Origin: Lingula anatina
Lineage: Eukaryota > Brachiopoda > Lingulata > Lingulida > Lingulidae
Direction: 5' to 3'
NCBI RefSeq assembly: GCF_001039355.2
Contig: NW_019776140.1
Location: 26,460-90,459, forward strand
Length of the DNA stretch: 64,000 nucleotides
Shown here: positions 1 through 11,460 of the stretch, piece after piece
Layout: every line of letters begins with the position of its first letter
How positions within the stretch are numbered: position 1 is the first letter of the stretch
The notes under the pieces: model-generated
Told to the model about the DNA's origin: nothing
Seen by the model: only the letters and a program-made list of their open reading frames with translations
The model's database searches: none
Position numbers and translations under genes: made by a program

Positions 1-369
1 CGTAAATTATTTTAAAATCTACCGAAAGTGACGTTTTTCTCGTCTACTATAAATTCTACATATAAACCAAAGACCATGCATTTCCATACTTTCCATCTCA
101 TACTGACCAATCATACCAGTTATATACCCTGACCACACGAGAGCCTGCCCCTCCAGCAGACAGTAAGGTCTTCCTTGGTTGTGCACTCTACTACACCTTC
201 CTACCACTGCTTCTCCTCCATCCGGTGCTCTAGGTCTGTAGAAGAACGTGAGCTCTCTCTTATAATTAAACAGTATATTTGATAATTTTAATATGTTTTC
301 CTTTTTCTTGTCCCACTCACGCAATATTGAGATATTATATGCTAATATTCATTTTCCATTTTCTCAAAG

Positions 370-3300
370 GTCTCGCTGGTGCAGAGGAATTCCACTTTGA
401 AAGTAATGGCGACGGCGCCAATAGATATATTCTAAAGGCGTACAGACAGCGCTCTCCTGGAAACTTTTCCTGGGAAAACGTTGGTGAATACGACAAGGGA
501 ATACTCACGGTGGGTAGACTGATATACTTACATTACCCGATACCTTTATTCTAGATGCACATTCCTTATTTTATTGACACTTTGGACTTCAATGATCTTA
601 TAAAAATTTGGCTTTTATTTTATCCCTTACCATCTAGGGCTATGATAAGAAGCAACGCGCCTGGAAGCAATAAGTAAGAACAATGCAGAACATTTATTTC
701 AAACGAGAACAAATTGCAAAAAAAAAAACCATTATCTTATGACCAGTGGAAGTAAATGACACAGTACAGTACCGGTATAGCATTACATGTGATGACACAC
801 TTCATTATCTTTGAATTTCCAGATGGAACCGGACAAACTGATATTCAAAATGAATTCCACAGACATCCCCAAGTCCGAGTGCAGCAAGCCGTGCAGTGAG
901 TTCGAGGCCACGCGGTACATAGCCCTGGACAAGTGCTGCTGGACCTGCCAACCCTGTACGGAACACCAGTATCTGCCCACGCCACACAAGTGCCAGGACT
1001 GCCCCAACGGAACCGAGCCAAATGCGTTCCGCAACGCGTGCACACCTCTTCCTGAAGTACACCTCAGTTTCAAGAACGGAGTAGCCATTGGTGCAGTCAC
1101 GTGCTCCGTGTGGGGGATCCTGTTTACTTTGTTTGTGATCTACGTGTTCGTGAGGCACCGGGATACACCTATCGTTAAGGCGTCAAGTCGAGAACTGAGC
1201 TTTGTTCTCTTGGCCGGGATTTTGCTTTGTTATCTTATGACTTTTATTATCATCGCCAAACCATCAGGCGTCATCTGCGGATTGCAAAAATTTGGTATTG
1301 GCCTTTGTTTTTCATTGTGTTACTCAGCACTTTTGACCAAAACCAACCGTATAGCAAGAATCTTCGCTGCTGGCAAGCGGACCACAAAAAGACCGATGTT
1401 CATCAGCCCAAGATCGCAGCTTATCATATGTGGAGCCATAGTCTTCATACAAATAATGATCGACGCCTTATGGTTAGCAGTTCGCCCACCAGAGGCACGA
1501 TACATATATCCAACCAAATCAGTGAACATGTTAGTGTGTTTGGCGCACGTTGGAGACGAGTATATCATCGCCTTTATCTACCCTATCATACTGCTCATTA
1601 TATGCACAGTGTACGCAATTTTGACTCGTAAAATTCCTGAAGCGTTTAATGAATCCCGATACATTGGACTAACTGTGTACACCACTTGTATCATATGGTT
1701 GGCCTTTGTTCCAATATTCTTCACCACGGCCACAGATATTCCACTGCGTATGTGCATTATGGCATTTGTCCTCGATCTTAGCGCCACAGTGTCACTGATG
1801 TGCCTGTTTTTCCCACGCTTATACATCATTTTATTAAAACCGGAAAGAAACGTTAAGCAGGCTATCAAGAAGAAAATCAACACGCTTGAAGTGAAAGAGA
1901 TGGGTTTTCACAAAGAAAAAAATTCGTGGTCGCGGGATTCCGGAAACCATTCTGAAGGTAAGGGCTTGATTGGAGGATCGTCAGTCGATCGTTTCCTGCA
2001 GGAGGCCAATTGCGTTGAAAGTGAGGCCCAATGCCGGGAGGGCGTGGCTCAACTAACACAATCAACTGGGCTTCTTATCCTTGGGATATCCGATACATGC
2101 CAAACATTGGCTGGCCCAGGTAAAATGAACATCTTCAGTATCGTACATAATAATCGGTGTCATGATCAGAGGATACACTATCACCGTGGCCCTGTGGAGC
2201 CTGAGCTGTCAAGCTCCTGTGTTATATGGGCCAAGGGACGGTAGCGCTGGAGATGCGGTGCCGTTTTATACACATTACATTATACCCCCTTTACACTGGA
2301 CGGCGTCCTTTCTGCGACCATGAAATTTGGCATCGCTGTGGTCTTAATAAGGAGGCACAAGCATCGATTTTGTATCAGAATGAATGCTCAATGATCGGCC
2401 AGTTGTCGGCCGTAAAGTATTATATTTTTTTAACTCTCAAATGGGGATGTACTGCTGGACGCAGAAAGGACGCCGCCCAGTGTAAAGGGGGCTTTATCAA
2501 TAGTCCCTCCTCATATAAATACGCAATGATTAGCCTACGCTATAAGGATAAAAGACACTTTATTTATTTATTTATTGTTTGTTTGTTTGTTAATATATTT
2601 ATTCACTGGGTGAATAGGGCTATTGATCCATAGCAAGCGGACGGAGAGGTAAAGACGCCGGTTACTATGCACGATACTGTCCTGTGGGGCTACATCGCGT
2701 TCCCTGGCTTGGTAGTTATCCCTGTTGCGAAGAAAACGTCCTCGCTTTTTGGCTGTGTTTTTATGTCTTTATTAGTCCATGTGTTTTACTCTACGTTTTA
2801 TGCTAAATACTGCTCTTTTGATTATTCCATTGCCTTTGCTGTATTAGTAGAATGTCTTCCACTGAATGCATCAAATGTTTGTATAAGTCCTATCTGTATT
2901 TCCCGATCAGGTGTGTGTGTGTGTGTGTGTGTAACGAAGGCCTGTGTGAAAAGGAATGGTAGTCCTAGAAATGGAAGTCTGTGGTCCCCTTTGATAAGTA
3001 CAGGTTAGGGTTAGTGGGAGTATTGGAGATAGTAATTAAGACAAATGTAGCCTGTACATAGCGGACTACCATTCCTGTCACACAGGTCATTAATGCTGCA
3101 CTTGAAGCAGAGTTTTAAAACATTGTCATCTTGCTTTTTATTGTAGATCTGGACGTTCGCGTGCGTCTAACAAAAAGAAAGGATTCTTTGAATAGCGACA
3201 TAGAGAATCCGACTGTGGGCACTCAAACCCCAGCCAACTTTGGAGCAGACATTACAACTCAGACCGAAGGTGTGTGTGTCGTGATGGCAAATAATGAATA

Positions 3301-3439
3301 TGCAAAGAAAAGCTACGTGGATGCAGCAGTTGCGACCGATGTGAACACAATCGCAATGGAGGAGAATTCTGACGAATACGATTCCGATAACTCTGACTTT
3401 GCCAGCATACAGTCTGATATACAGGATATATCACTCTAA
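370..3439 (+). CDS. Metabotropic glutamate receptor-like class C GPCR, 3' part (3 exons)
   Basis: Three exons at 370-509, 823-1957 and 3147-3439 join in phase (1/0, 0/0, 1/1) and give about 520 C-terminal residues. The first exon encodes the end of the ligand-binding Venus flytrap domain (ending WENVGEYDKGILT). The second starts with the cysteine-rich NCD3G linker (CSKPC, CCWTCQPC, CQDCPNGTEPNA) and then the seven-helix class C core, including the conserved KTNRIARIF segment and FPRLYIILLKPERNV after helix 7. The third encodes an acidic Ser-rich tail ending in ISL, which could act as a class II PDZ ligand (inference). Splice sites: acceptors at 368-369, 821-822 and 3145-3146; donors at 510 (GTGGGT) and 1958 (GTAAGG). 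The receptor should sit in the plasma membrane and signal through G proteins. The amino-terminal exons lie upstream of the window. I cannot assign a mammalian group. Confidence 0.9.
823..1957 (+). CDS. Exon: cysteine-rich linker plus complete 7TM core of the class C receptor
   Basis: This single 1135 bp exon carries the NCD3G cysteine-rich region and all seven membrane helices. It opens in phase 0 with MEPDKLIFKMNS directly after an AG acceptor and ends one base into a codon before GTAAGG. The reading frame stays open past the donor to 2244, but that extension has no family similarity and is replaced in the spliced product by the 3147-3439 exon. Confidence 0.88.
2283..2493. mobile_element. 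211 bp MITE (family A) in the receptor's last intron
   Basis: The two ends are near-perfect inverted repeats of about 32 bp (left CCCCCTTTACACTGGACGG at 2285, right its complement ending at 2491). TTA is present on both sides (2280-2282 and 2494-2496), so the target-site duplication is TTA. There is no coding capacity. The interior phrase GGAGGCACAAGCATCG is shared with the longer copy at 4610-5785. A TTA/TAA target duplication fits PIF/Harbinger-type elements. Confidence 0.8.
2911..2931. repeat. (GT)n microsatellite
   Basis: Short GT dinucleotide run inside the mGluR intron. Confidence 0.9.
3147..3439 (+). CDS. Terminal exon: cytoplasmic tail of the class C receptor
   Basis: The exon follows a TTTTTATTGTAG acceptor and begins two bases into a codon. 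It encodes about 96 residues rich in Ser, Asp and Thr (RVRLTKRKDSLNSD near the start, EENSDEYDSDNSDFAS near the end) and stops with TAA at 3437-3439. No domain is visible, as is usual for mGluR tails. AATAAA-type signals follow in the AT-rich 3' flank around 3795-3815. Confidence 0.75.
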
Positions 3440-4609
3440 GTCACAGTTGTGTTCTTGTCTCTAGAAATAGACCTCTCCATATCTCAACCTGCAAACAGTC
3501 ATTAACGTCTGTTAAGTAAAAAATATTATATTCTTTCCAATTTATTATTCTGCATAGCGAACATTTCAGGGATATGTCAATATTAATTGTACATCTTGTT
3601 TGAGTTAGATTAAATTTTGTAACTTTTATGGTAGGAGTAAGTGTTTAATGTACCGTAATATGTGTTGAAATAGATTAAAATTTTGTTTTATTGTATAGTA
3701 TTCATTGTTTTTATTTAATACCACGTTGTACTATGGATCGAGGCAATGCTTGTGATTTTCATAATAACTGTAATCGTTTTGTCCATCTGATATTAATAAA
3801 ATTTAAAATAAATACATAAATATTCAAATGAATTAACAAACAAATAAATGAATGAATAAATAAATGATTAATTAACAATATCAGTATGGATGTAATGAAT
3901 ATACAGTATATAATATAAGTGATTTATGTACGTGGATCAGCCTTTGGTGAAGACGCATTCTTGAATTGCTTTTATGCATCCATGCTCAAGACAAATCACT
4001 TATTTAATTCTTTCGGAAACATAATATGAGTTCAATGAAAATGCAAAAATAGAATAAAAATGATATTCTCCTTTTTGTAAATTACACTTCAGCTACCCTT
4101 AGGAACGATCCTTTTATCTATTTTCTTTTTGCATGCATGAAAATATGCTGTACAAGTAACCGCTTGCTTCGACATTTACGCCCTCTGGAATATTTGGAAG
4201 TAAAATGTCAAATACGAAAACAAACTACACTTTTCATGGGCCCTGGGAGAGGAGGTTGTCTTTATGACAAGAAGTGAATGTGTCCAGCTACGACTGCGCA
4301 GATATCAAATAAAGATGCAACATGTAATCACATACCGACTTTAAGGGCAGCGTGAAACTTACAAGGACAGACTCTTTTACTCACAATCTGAGCTTCGAAA
4401 ATTCGGAACTGAACCAATAAAAGACAACGAATGCATTGAGCTGACTCCTACTGCACGCATAGTCTAAGATACCATGCGTCACGAGGAGTCGAGCGCGGAT
4501 CACGAGCACCTTGCAGTATATAAACCGTCTTTCTCGTCATGCCTTCATTCACTTGGAAACGCTAACAGGGAAAGTACGATGCAACATGAGGGGGTTTTGT
4601 ATTTGGTAA
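3440..4609. other. 3' flank of the receptor gene, no further gene seen
   Basis: AT-rich sequence with several AATAAA-like hexamers near 3795-3815 that could be polyadenylation signals of the receptor gene. Beyond about 3900 I see no open frame with coding character and no repeat structure. Confidence 0.5.
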
Positions 4610-5785
4610 ACCCCCTTTACACTGGACAGTGATCTTTCTGCGTCCTTTGTGCCACCAAGAAACTGGCCAGGTCGCCGTTGGACGCTCAAAACACGCACAT
4701 GAATCGTTAAGATCACACAAAGAATGTTTAAGCATCGCCGAGGACGTCATGGTCGCCGCAAAGGTTTGAGCATGTTCAAACAAACGCACAAAGAACGCAG
4801 TGGAGGTTGGTCACTGCACGGTCGCTCAAGGGACGCAGAGAGGAGGCACAAGCATCGCCGTGGTCGCAGAAAAGACGCACACGCATCGCTGTGGTCGTAG
4901 AAAGGAGGCACAAGCATCTCTTTGACTGCAGAATCACTGGCCAGTGTCGGCACGTTTAACATTACTTTTATAACTCTCAAACGAGGTCGTGCTAAGGTAT
5001 TTTTTTTTTACCAGAGACAGGAAGTCTAGCGGTTTCATACCAGCCTCCGACTGGTATTTTTTTCTAAAATTCCTAACCGATCCGTTTTTGGAAGTTATTA
5101 TAGAACGGATAATTGTTTTTTTTTTTCAAGATGCAGTTATTGTCGATGATTTTGCGGAATGCGTCTTTTGAAAAGGGATCAAAACATTCAATGTTGTGGC
5201 AGGCAGCCTTTTTCGTCTTCGGCGCCTGTTCATCCTCCTTATAAGGACAACAGTGATCATCTGGCTTAGTATCAGTCCATGCAGACTTTGCATTACTGTA
5301 GTTTGAAAAATAAGTTCATTTCTTACTATTTGTTTAGTTTTCTGGGCATGTTCTTATAGGGTGACAATGTTAGAACTGATGAAAAAATGTAAAAGAGTCA
5401 GAATATGTAGAAGGACGCCCAAACAACGCCCATCGGTCTAGCAGGAGGCCGAAAGATGTAGAATGGTCGCCACTGATCATTTGATGAAGATGAAGGTTCA
5501 GCAAACGCAATAAGGATGCTCCATGGTCGCTCAAACATGGCACTGGACTCCGCAGGTTGCTCAGGGGACGCAAAGGGGAGGCAGGTATGTCCCTCAGTGG
5601 ACGAACAGATCGCTCGCAGCTTTACAGGTAAAATTTAGATTTAGTCTTCAAAATAAGCACAAGGGACGCAGAGGAATTTACACTAAAACATAATATAATT
5701 GCTTGGGCGACTGTTGAGCGTCTTCACCATATTTTTGATCGTAGAAGGGACGGAGAAAAGGACGCCGTCCAGTGTAAATGGGCCA
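4610..5785. mobile_element. 1.18 kb non-autonomous DNA transposon (family A)
   Basis: The left end ACCCCCTTTACACTGGAC (4610) and the inverted right end (GGACGCCGTCCAGTGTAAAT, finishing near 5785) match the termini of the 211 bp MITE at 2283-2493. TAA flanks both sides (4607-4609 and 5786-5788). The interior has several degenerate direct copies of a GGAGGCACAAGCATCGC phrase between about 4790 and 4930, but no transposase. The 211 bp copy looks like an internal-deletion relative. Confidence 0.65.
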
Positions 5786-6716
5786 TAAGTAAAATTCCTG
5801 GTAATGGCCAGTAGTTAGGTAAGGCGAGGACTCGTGTATAACGTATTTTACCTGTGCCTTATGGTCGAAAATCAACAGTTCGAAATTCTTTATTTTTTAT
5901 TTTCTGCATTTTGAAATGATAGACCAATAAATATAAGGTCGGTTTTTCGCCAAGTCTCTAATTCCATGATAGAGACCATGCTTGCTAATAAATGTGTTTC
6001 ATTGGTGGTGTCACGGTATCTGACAGCGTTATATGGCAGTTTCTAGCAGATAAAGTAACAAGCATAGGAGCAAAGGGCATTCAGAATGGTCCGATTCAAC
6101 GCCGCCTGCTCCGGTCTCCTGCTTCATGTCTTCCCCCATGTACTCAGTTCACACAAACAAAAGTTAGACCACCAGGAATATGGAAGCTCCCCTGTAAGTA
6201 GCTGTCTACAGGTACCAAATGGGCAGGCTGCTTTGTTTTTTTCTTCAGTAAAACATTTTTGTTCTATACATATTACTGAGCATTTTATACGGTAGTTGAA
6301 TTCTGAAAAGTATAAAAACACTTTGCTGAAGGCGCTGTGTTTTATTGCCGAACAGCCGTTGCCTTTTACTGTTTTTGTCCTTGGGCCAATTAACAAAACT
6401 TACCGTCGGCAAAATATGCATTTATGAATGTGTTCTGTGCAGTATATATTGATACATTGGGCTCAATACAACGTGTGGAAAATATAGCTCTATGAAGGTA
6501 TGACACTCACTCTATCTTTCTCTCTCTCTCAGATAAGGTTTTACTTATAGAAATAAGAGGTTGGAGTATTACGGTTACGAATAGAATCTTGAATGTAACA
6601 CTCACACTATTAAGACAATCGTGTCAATAGTTTACGTTTTATGCAAGGTAAAACATTGTGTAGGTAGCGCTATAGTTCTTGATCACCAGAACACTATATT
6701 ATATATATATATAGCC
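5786..6716. other. Upstream region of the sulfotransferase gene
   Basis: No convincing coding exon. A pyrimidine tract with AG (CTTTCTCTCTCTCTCAG, about 6515-6531) resembles a splice acceptor and might belong to a 5' untranslated exon. An (AT)n run lies at about 6700-6712, immediately before the start codon. Confidence 0.35.
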
Positions 6717-8339
6717 ATGGAGAGCGGGAGGGTAGCAGTGATGGCCAGGAGTAGCACATGTTTACTGATGTTGTTGATATCTGTCTGGATAACTTCACAG
6801 TGGATCCTTCTCTCCAAGTTACCGACCAGCTCGTCAACAAGTGAGTACAGGTATTTATTGGTCGAGATTTGGTATGCACATCGATTGATTAATTAAATGG
6901 AAAAACGAGTAAAAGTAAATTTTTATGTCTAGATTATCAAAACATCCAATTAAATATATTTTGAATAATGCTAAATTAGACTAAAACAAATGTTCTAAGC
7001 ATTTCTGCTCATATTGCTTTTAGCATACACTAGACACAAAATACACTAGACATAAAATACACGAGACAAAATAATCCTACTCGTCAATTAGTATACCAGA
7101 CATGAAATTCTACTGTTCTCCTTCTCATTAAATACACTAGTCATGAAAATATTAATCCTCCTCCTCCATCCTCCTCCGCTTTATATATCCTAAAAAGGAA
7201 ACGCTTCTCTTCTTCCTCCCGTCAAGTGTACCAGACAAAGTCTCCTCCTCCAGGAAGTAGGGCCACCTTACCCCCTCCTAATACTAGTGGCCTCGGCTGT
7301 CATCATGGTTTTATGCAACCATGGCATCATGCAGGAAGTAAGGAAAGTTTTTAAAACCCTGTTCATACTTTACTTTACAGCAAGCGGCGGTGGATACTGG
7401 GATATGAAGTCAAAGGACCATGGGGATGTGTTAGTCCACCGCGCAACTGTAGCCAAGGAGATCTGCAGGGCTCATAACATCAGCAGGCTTCCCATGGCTG
7501 ATCTGGTCCAAGTTCTACAGCGGCCGTCCAGTTATAAGGGGATGGATGGACGGTACATATCATGGCTGATTAATGACGATAGGGCGCGCTTTCTTTACTG
7601 CGTAGTCCCCAAGACAGGTTCCACCAACCTACGGAGAATCTTGGCGGAACTAAAGCAGAGACCACAGAACGTAACACGAGCATTCAACTGGACTCGGATG
7701 GCGGCAAAGGAATCCTGGTTCTATAGGTTTGACTTTCTCTCGTCAAGATCAGCAGACCAAATTTCAGAAATCCTCAATAGGCCAAATTATACCAAGATCC
7801 TGACTGTACGGCATCCTATAGAACGGATCATATCTTTATACCGGATGCTTTTTGAAGGAGATCATTTCGAGAACAAAACGGTTAACTTTCTTCAAAGTGT
7901 CACCGATGGTATGGTGCAAATGATAAGGGGAAGGTTAAAAATGCCAAACTTGACATCCGAAAATGTCACATTTACACACCTCGTTCGGTACATCATTGAC
8001 CACGACCAGTGCATCAAGCAGGCGAGATGTAGAACAAACTGGTACGAGGCGCAATGGTCTCCCGTCTGGAGGATGTGCCGCGTCTGCTCCGTGGATTACG
8101 ACATGGTTATTCGACTAGAGACTTACGACATGGACCTGCCTTACCTGCTGCACAGGGCCAACTTCTCCAGCACTCTCCATTATCCAGATTATTACAAACG
8201 AACCAGTAAGGATCTCACAGACAGGTATTTAAGACAACTAACCAAGGAACAGATAGACGGCTTGTATGAAGTGTATAAAATGGACTACAAGTTGTTCGGA
8301 TACAGTCATACCAGACCAGATGTATTCAAGGATAAGTGA
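6717..8339 (+). CDS. Carbohydrate sulfotransferase, HNK-1/CHST8-14 family (2 exons, complete)
   Basis: Exons 6717-6840 and 7381-8339 splice in phase 1 (CAA/GTGAGT donor, TTTACAG acceptor) into a 360-residue protein. Residues about 12-33 form a single hydrophobic anchor (CLLMLLISVWITSQWILL) after a short basic tail, as in Golgi type II membrane enzymes. The two PAPS-binding motifs are clear: the 5'-phosphosulfate loop CVVPKTGSTNLRRIL near residue 118, and the 3'-phosphate motif VRHPIERIISLYR near residue 185. Several N-glycosylation sequons are present (NVT, NWT, NKT, NLT). The family transfers sulfate from PAPS to N-acetylgalactosamine or glucuronic acid on glycosaminoglycans or glycoproteins. 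The exact acceptor cannot be told from sequence. The start at 6717 gives the membrane anchor. The frame that continues 5' of 7381 is intron. Confidence 0.9.
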
Positions 8340-8719
8340 CAGGAGTAGACTCTGTACGTGCAACTATAATTATCTGCCTTATACAAAGAGCCATATACCG
8401 GTATATTCAGTTACTGGGTTCTGTTTCCCCCAAAGGCCAAAGTCATATTTGAGGCCACAATAGTCCACTCTGAGACTTAGCCGACTAAGGTGCGTTTCAC
8501 TCAAAAGGAACGCTTACCTCGTCGGGCAGTTTGATTGATCATTTGACTATATTGCTTCTACTACTGCTTCTACTACTGCTATATTACTTAATTGAATTAT
8601 TTATTCAGAGCTGAAAAATCCATAAAATTATGTTCTGTAGACTTAACAAATACAAGAAAAATAAAATAAGAAAATGTCCAATTACAATGTTTTGTATTAA
8701 AAGTATATACAGAAAATTT
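8340..8719. other. 3' flank of the sulfotransferase gene
   Basis: No gene seen. Contains a short CTTCTACTACTG triplet repeat near 8555-8580. Confidence 0.4.
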
Positions 8720-9000
8720 CCAATGATCATGTTCAGTAAAGTATAAAATGGTCGACCATAAAACTTTTAAATAGGTTTTAGAGCTTTTGAAAGATAATCT
8801 GCTGAGCTTATATTCATTAGTTCTAATGGTAACTGATTCCATTCATACGGAGCTGCGTATTCGAAATATATTTCTCCATATAAACACTTAGGTGTTAACA
8901 CTAACTTGTCCTTAGATCTGAACGTGTGATTTGGTGGAATTATGAGTACAAGTTCACAAAGGTAATCTGGTGCAAGTCCACAACAAGTAGCATGAGCGTG
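8720..9000 (-). pseudogene. LINE reverse-transcriptase C-terminal fragment
   Basis: On the minus strand, conceptual translation gives CCGLAPDYLCELV, then LTPKCLYGEIYFEYAAPYEWNQLPLEL. This has the pattern of the extreme C-terminus of non-LTR retrotransposon polyproteins (YAAPxxWNxLPxxLR). There is no upstream RT domain, so this is a 5'-truncated or decayed copy. Confidence 0.55.
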
Positions 9001-10849
9001 TATTAAAAGTTTGAATCAACCCCGTGTATGTACAGGTAACGAGTATTGTTTATATTTTAACCTAATGTTAACGTCGTTATGCCAGTGCCTCATCCGTGAA
9101 CTGCCAAAGAAAGGCTAGGGTTCGTCTTTCTCCACCACTGGGCAAATACGGTAACTGTAGGAGAAAGAACATCCACATACGATACTTTTTAAAAATACTC
9201 TCGTGGAATTATTTGATTGCCACCCAATAATAGAAAAACAATTGTAATCTGCGACCAGCGACGATATAAATTACGACCGATGTTCTGTTGGCGTGGCACA
9301 GACTTCTGACCACGTTAACATTCGACCTGCTATCGGAAGGCCGCAGTTCCTGAAACGACCTAAGGAATTTGGCCCCCACCCCTGCCAACCTCACCCCCTC
9401 CACCCGCCTACGGGTCTGTATTGAGTATTAAAGAGTTATATATATATATTAATTTGTAGCCAGCATGGCTTCAGGACACCGCTGTAGTTGAAGTCCTGCT
9501 ACTTTCAAAAAACGAAACTTCAAGCTGGTGAAAGGCAGATGTTCATGAACTAGAAAACATAAGGCTCAATGTTTTTAAAATTGAAAACATAGAGGTATTT
9601 ATAATTTATAATCGAATATACATATAGTTGAAATACTAGTTTCCAGTCTGAACTTTAAAACTAGAAATAAAAATAACACACACACACACACACAAAAATT
9701 AAATATCTCCTTCCAACGACCCAATTTCTCCCGCGCGCGGGAGCCCCGATGGTTATTATGTTCTTACAAGCAATTACTTCAGTAAGTACAACATGTTAAT
9801 GTGAGCAATTATAATGAGGCTTCGTTGTATGTCTTTGTTCTGACCAATGCCCTAAGGAGAGTTTTATGTGTAGGCCATAGAGGTGGCCAGCTGTATGTGT
9901 AGCCTGCGTTAAATTATAAAGTGTCATGTGTTGATGACAAGTTGTCAAGGATGCCAGGGAAATGACCAGTCAGTAATAACATAGTGCAAGCAGTGAGACC
10001 TTGGCAAGGGCGATGTTTCTGGGATAAAATGCACTTTTGTGGAATTTTGGTTGTCCAAGTTGTTTTTGTGATGAGAGTATTTAACTCAGATGATCAAACG
10101 GACGATGGTTCTTGGTGAAATGGGGGAGAGAGCAACCACGTGGATACCGTGTGGGAGCATCCCGCACTAACTAGGTCGCTCTATGACGTCACATGTACTT
10201 CCTGATTCAGATGTACACCTAGGAATGATCGGATATAAACATGGATTATGATATACGGTGGAGCAGTAACATTTAAACTTGGGATTTCACCGGAGTGACG
10301 GACAATGGTCTCCTCACGTAATGACGATATTGAACAGTAAATAGAGGACGGACATATCATGGTGGTTATAATATATGTCATCAAGAATCTAGTGATAATG
10401 TGGAACGATTAACATGTACATGTAAGTGAATCGTGTAATCATTATCTTATTCAATCAAGCCAAAATTCTCTAATAAACCTTCAATTTTTTGTGATTGATT
10501 TATTCGTGTGTCTTAATTTGACTTGACTAATACATGTATCCTCATTATTATTTGAGAATAAACGTTAGCAAATTTCATTTCTTTTTTTCCTTCTTCAGTG
10601 GACATGCATTCAGTTACATGTAGTTGTTCAATTGTGGACCTCGCTCATATCGCCGTCATACTAATTCTATAAGTGAAAGCAAGAAATATACCAAATATAC
10701 CGATTTAGAATTGTTTCAATTATATTTACCCAAAAAATAATACGTGCCACCGCGAATGTATGACAAATCCTGAGCCAAAATTTTCACTTGTGCATCTATC
10801 AATCAACTGTAAAAACCACTTAATTAAAAATTTCTTTGAAGATTTGTCG
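9001..10849. other. Non-coding stretch with a (CA)n microsatellite
   Basis: No coding exon or structural RNA recognised. A (CA)n run occurs at about 9676-9694. Open frames here are short and have no family similarity that I can see. Confidence 0.4.
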
Positions 10850-10945
10850 TAACATCATAAACTTAATGCTTTACGTTGATATAACATCATAAACTTAATG
10901 CTTTACGTTGATATAACATCATAAACTTAATGCTTTACGTTGATA
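10850..10945. repeat. Tandem repeat, 3 x 32 bp
   Basis: Three identical head-to-tail copies of a 32 bp unit beginning TAACATCATAAACTTAATGC. There are no spacers, so this is a minisatellite and not a CRISPR array. Confidence 0.95.
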
Positions 10946-11089
10946 TAATATTATCTGAAAATCAGTGTATATTGAAATTAGACGAAACAAAACGAACCGA
11001 TTTATAGTATCCCGAATGTTCATGTTGAATTTTGTCTACAGAATATGAATTTGTAACTTTAAATGAGAGACCCTAACTCTCCCGCAAAC

Positions 11090-11460
11090 CGGCTGGGTGG
11101 TTAGAGCAGCTGGTAGCACGCTGGGCTAGAAACCAGAAAGTTACAGGATCGAGTTTCAGATGAGTCATGTTTTGTTGAAAAAATGACAATCCGTCCCGTT
11201 ACTATAAAGGGAAGATCCAAAGTTTAGGGAGGGTGGTTGGGGGAATAGACGAGTCGGTAACGTGCTAGACTGTGTACTAGAAGATGACCAGTAGATGACA
11301 AGATCGATTCCAGAAGGATTTTTGTTTTGAAGGAAAGAAAGTTGACCGAGCTCGGTATAAATGTTTCTTTTTACCCTTGCGAAAAACCTTTGGGTCGATA
11401 GCTCAGTCGGTACAACTGCCGACCAGTAGTTAATGGAACAGGAGATCGAAACTCAGTGTG
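11090..11460 (+). repeat. Three consecutive tRNA-like (SINE-type) units
   Basis: Three diverged units at roughly 11095-11185, 11228-11325 and 11390-11455. Each has an A-box-like segment (e.g. GATAGCTCAGTCGGTA in the third) and, about 45-60 bases later, a B-box-like segment (GGATCGAGTTTC, AGATCGATTCC, AGATCGAAACTC), followed by a T/A-rich tail. None folds into a clean cloverleaf by eye. They look like tRNA-derived SINE heads or a tandemly amplified tRNA pseudogene. Confidence 0.5.

Noticed and set aside
19-324. 101-residue minus-strand frame at the window start
   Set aside because: Lies in what should be an intron of the plus-strand receptor gene and shows no domain.
1958-2244. Read-through extension of the receptor frame after the 7TM domain
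   Set aside because: A strong GTAAGG donor at 1958 and an in-phase last exon at 3147 explain the end better; the extension is intron.
10850-10945. Three identical 32-mers as a CRISPR-like array
   Set aside because: Repeats are contiguous without spacers and the DNA is animal nuclear.
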